From: Halanaerobiales bacterium
GTDB lineage: Bacteria; Bacillota; Halanaerobiia; Halanaerobiales; JADQBU01
DNA length: 7,896 nt
NCBI GenBank assembly: GCA_016278435.1
Contig: JADQBU010000086.1
Coordinates: 1-7,896 of the forward strand
Direction: 5' to 3'
A model generated the notes under the pieces. That model ran no database searches. It worked only from the letters and a program-made list of their open reading frames with translations, and was not told the origin of the DNA. A program made the translations under genes and the position numbers. Positions 5,871 to 7,896 of this stretch are shown one piece after another (the stretch's first letter is position 1; each line of letters begins with the position of its first letter).

Positions 5871-6302
5871 TTACTGGCCTGTATGTCCAAAACCACCTTC
5901 ACCACGGTTAGTATCCGGGAGTTCTTCAACTTCATCCCATTCAATTTGATAAGTCTTATGGATAATTAACTGTGCTATTCTATCACCTTTATTAATTTTG
6001 AAAACTGATTTTCCGTGGTTAATTAAAATTACACCCAGCTCTCCCCTGTAACCTGGATCAATAACACCGTCAGCATTTAAAACTGTTATCCCCTTCTTTA
6101 GAGCAAGGCCACTTCGAGGATAAACAAAACCAGCATAACCCTTAGGAATTGCTATCTTAATACCGGTTTTAATCAATTTAAATTCCCCTGGCTTAAGTGA
6201 AGTTTCCTCATTAGCAACTAAATCCATACCTGCATCTTCACCTTTATGTTGATATTCAGGTAAAATGATATCTTTATCCACTTTGCTTACTTTTATTTTC
6301 AT
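5871..6302 (-). CDS. dut: dUTP diphosphatase (trimeric dUTPase)
   Basis: Dut hydrolyses dUTP to dUMP and pyrophosphate, keeping uracil out of DNA and supplying dUMP for dTMP synthesis. The 143 residues are typical of the homotrimeric, Mg-dependent family, and all five motifs are present: AGMDLVA at 24-30, PRSGLALKKGI at 62-72, ADGVIDPGYRGE at 77-88 with Tyr85, KGDRIAQLI at 105-113 and the C-terminal arm RGEGGFGHTG at 133-142. The usual Ser in GFGSTG is His here, a mild departure in the P-loop-like arm. The ATG at 6302 overlaps the stop of the preceding deacetylase gene as ATGA. An AGGAG lies 10 nt upstream, within that gene, so the two are translationally coupled. Both ends are intact. Confidence 0.96.
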   Translation of the reverse strand: MKIKVSKVDKDIILPEYQHKGEDAGMDLVANEETSLKPGEFKLIKTGIKIAIPKGYAGFVYPRSGLALKKGITVLNADGVIDPGYRGELGVILINHGKSVFKINKGDRIAQLIIHKTYQIEWDEVEELPDTNRGEGGFGHTGQ

Positions 6303-7003
6303 CTGTTTTCATCTCCTATTAATCTGGATACTGTTACAATTTCAAAACCCCTGTTCTGCAATTTATTTATTATTTCCGGCAGTGCCTGAACAGTGGGTCG
6401 GGTAGGATGCATTAAGATTATCCCTCCATCATCAACCTTGTTTACCGCCCTTTGTACAATTATTTGTGGTGAAGGTCTCTGCCAGTCTATTGTATCTGCA
6501 GACCACATTATAGTTTTATAACCGAGATTATCTGCAACTCTGGCAATCCTATCATCTACTTCTCCATATGGAGGTGCAAAAAGAGCTGTACGTTTACCGG
6601 TAATATTGAATATTAAATCTTCATTTTTATTTATTAATTCTGCCAGCTGCTGATTATTCAGATGAACAGGATGCCTGTGTGAATAACCGTGATTACCAAT
6701 TTCATGACCATCATCAGCCATTATTTTTAAAAGATCAGGAAATTTACTGGACCAGTCTCCGGTTACAAAGAATGTGGCTTTAACATTCTCCCCTTTCATA
6801 ATCTGCAAAAGTGATGGTATAAACTCCTGACCCCAGTCAACATTAAATGTTAGCGCAACCTGATTCTTTCCCCGGGTACCGTAGTAATAAGGAAGCAACT
6901 GATTACCGGCTGCCGGTACAACCAACTGGTACTGTAACATTCCTACAATCAATCCTGACAATAGAGCAATTATAACCAGATAGCGGGAATAGTTTCTATT
7001 CAT
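6299..7003 (-). CDS. ylxY: YlxY-like membrane-anchored polysaccharide deacetylase homologue, catalytic residues altered
   Basis: The protein has a NodB/CE4 fold and an N-terminal membrane anchor (about 8-28). Numbered from the ATG at 7003 (234 residues), motif 1 reads TFNVDWG with Asn54 in place of the catalytic-base Asp. Motif 2 keeps His105 and His109 (NHGYSH). Motif 3 reads FAPPYGE with Ala143 in place of the usual Arg. Motif 4 (DTIDW) and motif 5 (LMHP, His199) are kept. Loss of Asp together with its Arg partner recalls the sporulation-associated YlxY family, as I remember its sequence; these proteins probably bind metal but may not deacetylate. It likely sits outside the membrane facing peptidoglycan or spore cortex. 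An in-frame GTG at 7012 is an alternative start; both have weak SDs. It overlaps the upstream paralogue by 8 nt and dut by 4 nt (ATGA). In Bacillus, ylxY lies next to pnp; pnp is not visible here. Confidence 0.8.
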   Translation of the reverse strand: MNRNYSRYLVIIALLSGLIVGMLQYQLVVPAAGNQLLPYYYGTRGKNQVALTFNVDWGQEFIPSLLQIMKGENVKATFFVTGDWSSKFPDLLKIMADDGHEIGNHGYSHRHPVHLNNQQLAELINKNEDLIFNITGKRTALFAPPYGEVDDRIARVADNLGYKTIMWSADTIDWQRPSPQIIVQRAVNKVDDGGIILMHPTRPTVQALPEIINKLQNRGFEIVTVSRLIGDENR

Positions 7004-7781
7004 CACTACCACTTTGCCTTACCTGTAATCCATCATGTGATTGAATGTAATAGTTTTCGCTGTAAATTAATTCTGAAAGGGGGACAATTTCAAAACCTCT
7101 GCTCTTTAGTCTGGGTATAATTGTCCTTAATGCTTCCGGCGTATCCGGGGCATTATTATGCATTAAAATTATATCTCCTGCTGTTACATTGGACATAATT
7201 CTATTTACGATAAATTCTGTCCCTGGTTCCCTCCAATCCAGTGAATCCAGACTCCACTGGACAACCTGATAACCATTTTCACGTGAGGTTGTTATTATAT
7301 TGTTATTATACTCCCCAAATGGTGGACGGAAATACTGTGGACGTTTTCCGGTTAACTTTTCTATTAAACTTGAAGTCCTTTCCAGTTCATTTCTAATTTC
7401 ATCGCTTGATAGGGAATTACAGTGGGGATGAGTATATGTATGATTACCAATTTCATGTCCTTCAGCAGCAATTTTTTTGACAAGATCTGGATAATTTTCC
7501 AGCCAGTAACCAGCAAAAAAGAAGGTTATATCCAGATTATTTTCATCAAATATTTTTAATATCTCATCTGTATAGTCAGCTCCCCAGGTTCCGTCAAGTG
7601 TTATAGCAATTTTTTTATCATCACGTTTAACCTTATAAATAGGTACCAGCCTTTTGTTCAATACAGGTACTGTTTCTCCAAACCTATCTCCCATAAAGAA
7701 GCCAACAATAAAAGACACCATCACAATTATTAAGGCTATATAAAAAATCATTTTTTTATTCCAGGCAAATATCCATTTCAT
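6996..7781 (-). CDS. Membrane-anchored polysaccharide deacetylase, PdaB-like, motifs intact
   Basis: This 261-residue CE4/NodB-domain protein probably removes N-acetyl groups from peptidoglycan or another glycan outside the cell. A short cytoplasmic start (MKWIFAWNKK) precedes a transmembrane anchor at about 11-30, and the NodB domain spans about 58-236. Motif 1 is TLDGTWG with Asp63, the xDxxWG form seen in PdaB-type and clostridial deacetylases rather than the standard TFDDG. Motif 2 is NHTYTH (His114, His118), motif 3 FRPPFGE (Arg152), motif 4 SLDSLDW and motif 5 LMHNN (His208). A tail of about 25 residues rich in Ser, Gln and Asp follows the domain. The ATG at 7781 has GGGGGGA 6 nt upstream. 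It is the first gene of the operon with its degenerate paralogue and dut. A link to sporulation is likely from the subfamily, but not proven. Confidence 0.85.
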   Translation of the reverse strand: MKWIFAWNKKMIFYIALIIVMVSFIVGFFMGDRFGETVPVLNKRLVPIYKVKRDDKKIAITLDGTWGADYTDEILKIFDENNLDITFFFAGYWLENYPDLVKKIAAEGHEIGNHTYTHPHCNSLSSDEIRNELERTSSLIEKLTGKRPQYFRPPFGEYNNNIITTSRENGYQVVQWSLDSLDWREPGTEFIVNRIMSNVTAGDIILMHNNAPDTPEALRTIIPRLKSRGFEIVPLSELIYSENYYIQSHDGLQVRQSGSDE

Positions 7782-7892
7782 TAATAATCCCCCCAGAATA
7801 ATATCTATGCAAGTAATTAAACCTATATTCTAAGTTAAGATTTTTAACATATATATAATTTATAGCTAAAATATCCTCTGGAGGTATATAAT
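7782..7892. promoter_or_regulatory. Divergent intergenic region between the deacetylase operon and a plus-strand gene
   Basis: These 111 very A/T-rich bases must hold the start signals of both directions. On the plus strand a TATAAT at 7854-7859 could be a -10 box for the gene beginning at 7893, but no good -35 stands 16-18 nt before it. On the minus strand several A/T hexamers exist (for example TATTAT near 7805), none with a convincing partner. A small inverted repeat, GTTAA / TTAAC at 7834-7848, is also present. The exact promoters cannot be settled by eye. Confidence 0.4.
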
Positions 7893-7896
7893 ATGT
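7893..7896 (+). CDS. Start of a divergent gene, cut by the window edge
   Basis: GGAGG at 7880-7884 is followed after 8 nt (TATATAAT) by ATG at 7893, which is ideal initiation spacing. Only the first codon and one further base are inside the window, so the product cannot be named. Its orientation is opposite to the deacetylase-dut operon. Confidence 0.6.

Noticed and set aside
7834..7848. GTTAA / TTAAC inverted repeat as an operator
   Set aside because: Only 5 bp, A/T-rich, and not clearly placed relative to a defined promoter.
1..7896. Search for tRNA, rRNA, CRISPR arrays, insertion sequences or phage genes
   Set aside because: No repeated spacer array, transposase, tRNA-like cloverleaf or terminal inverted repeat pair was seen; codon use looks even across the window, with no sign of recent transfer.

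Overview
The window comes from a low-GC, probably anaerobic and endospore-forming member of the Firmicutes. Signs of this are the A/T-rich third codon positions, AGGAGG-type Shine-Dalgarno (SD) sites, a GlpP antiterminator, a LysC-type aspartokinase with a probable internal start, a YlxY/PdaB-type deacetylase pair and a YflT-type stress protein. The overall feel would suit Halanaerobiales or a neighbouring clostridial order, but the sequence alone does not fix the genus.

Layout. Bases 1-420 (+) are the 3' part of glpP. It converges on a long minus-strand block, and a bidirectional terminator hairpin lies between them (501-546). The minus strand is read here from right to left. At the far right is a tandem pair of membrane-anchored NodB-domain deacetylases (7781-6996 and 7003-6299), then dut (6302-5871). 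All three overlap, so they form one operon. Next comes a TTG-started YflT-type stress protein (5803-5324), closed by a strong intrinsic terminator (5267-5302). A consensus-like promoter (5278-5250) overlaps that terminator and drives the second operon: mtnA, thrB, hom, a 26-codon small ORF, then lysC, ending at the shared terminator near 501-546. At the right edge, an SD and ATG at 7880-7895 mark the start of a divergent plus-strand gene. No stretch of more than 300 bases lacks a gene; the longest gap is 421-598.

How the genes work together. LysC (aspartate to aspartyl phosphate), Hom (aspartate semialdehyde to homoserine) and ThrB (homoserine to phosphohomoserine) belong to the aspartate-family pathway to threonine and methionine. 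MtnA acts on the 5-methylthioribose-1-phosphate left over from S-adenosylmethionine use, so the operon joins synthesis of the methionine precursor with handling of a methionine/SAM by-product. Threonine synthase (thrC) and aspartate semialdehyde dehydrogenase (asd) are not in the window. The dut cluster combines nucleotide-pool cleaning with probable cell-wall or spore-wall deacetylases.

Most notable points: (1) a 26-codon ORF fitted between hom and lysC, overlapping the hom stop by 1 nt and ending 1 nt before lysC, with its own ideal SD; (2) an ideal internal SD and ATG inside lysC at the place where a separate beta (ACT-domain) subunit would start; (3) mtnA, which seems to start at AUA, with no canonical start codon between promoter and conserved sequence; (4) a terminator whose 3' arm carries the -35 box of the next operon; (5) a deacetylase pair in which one member has lost both the motif-1 Asp and the motif-3 Arg.
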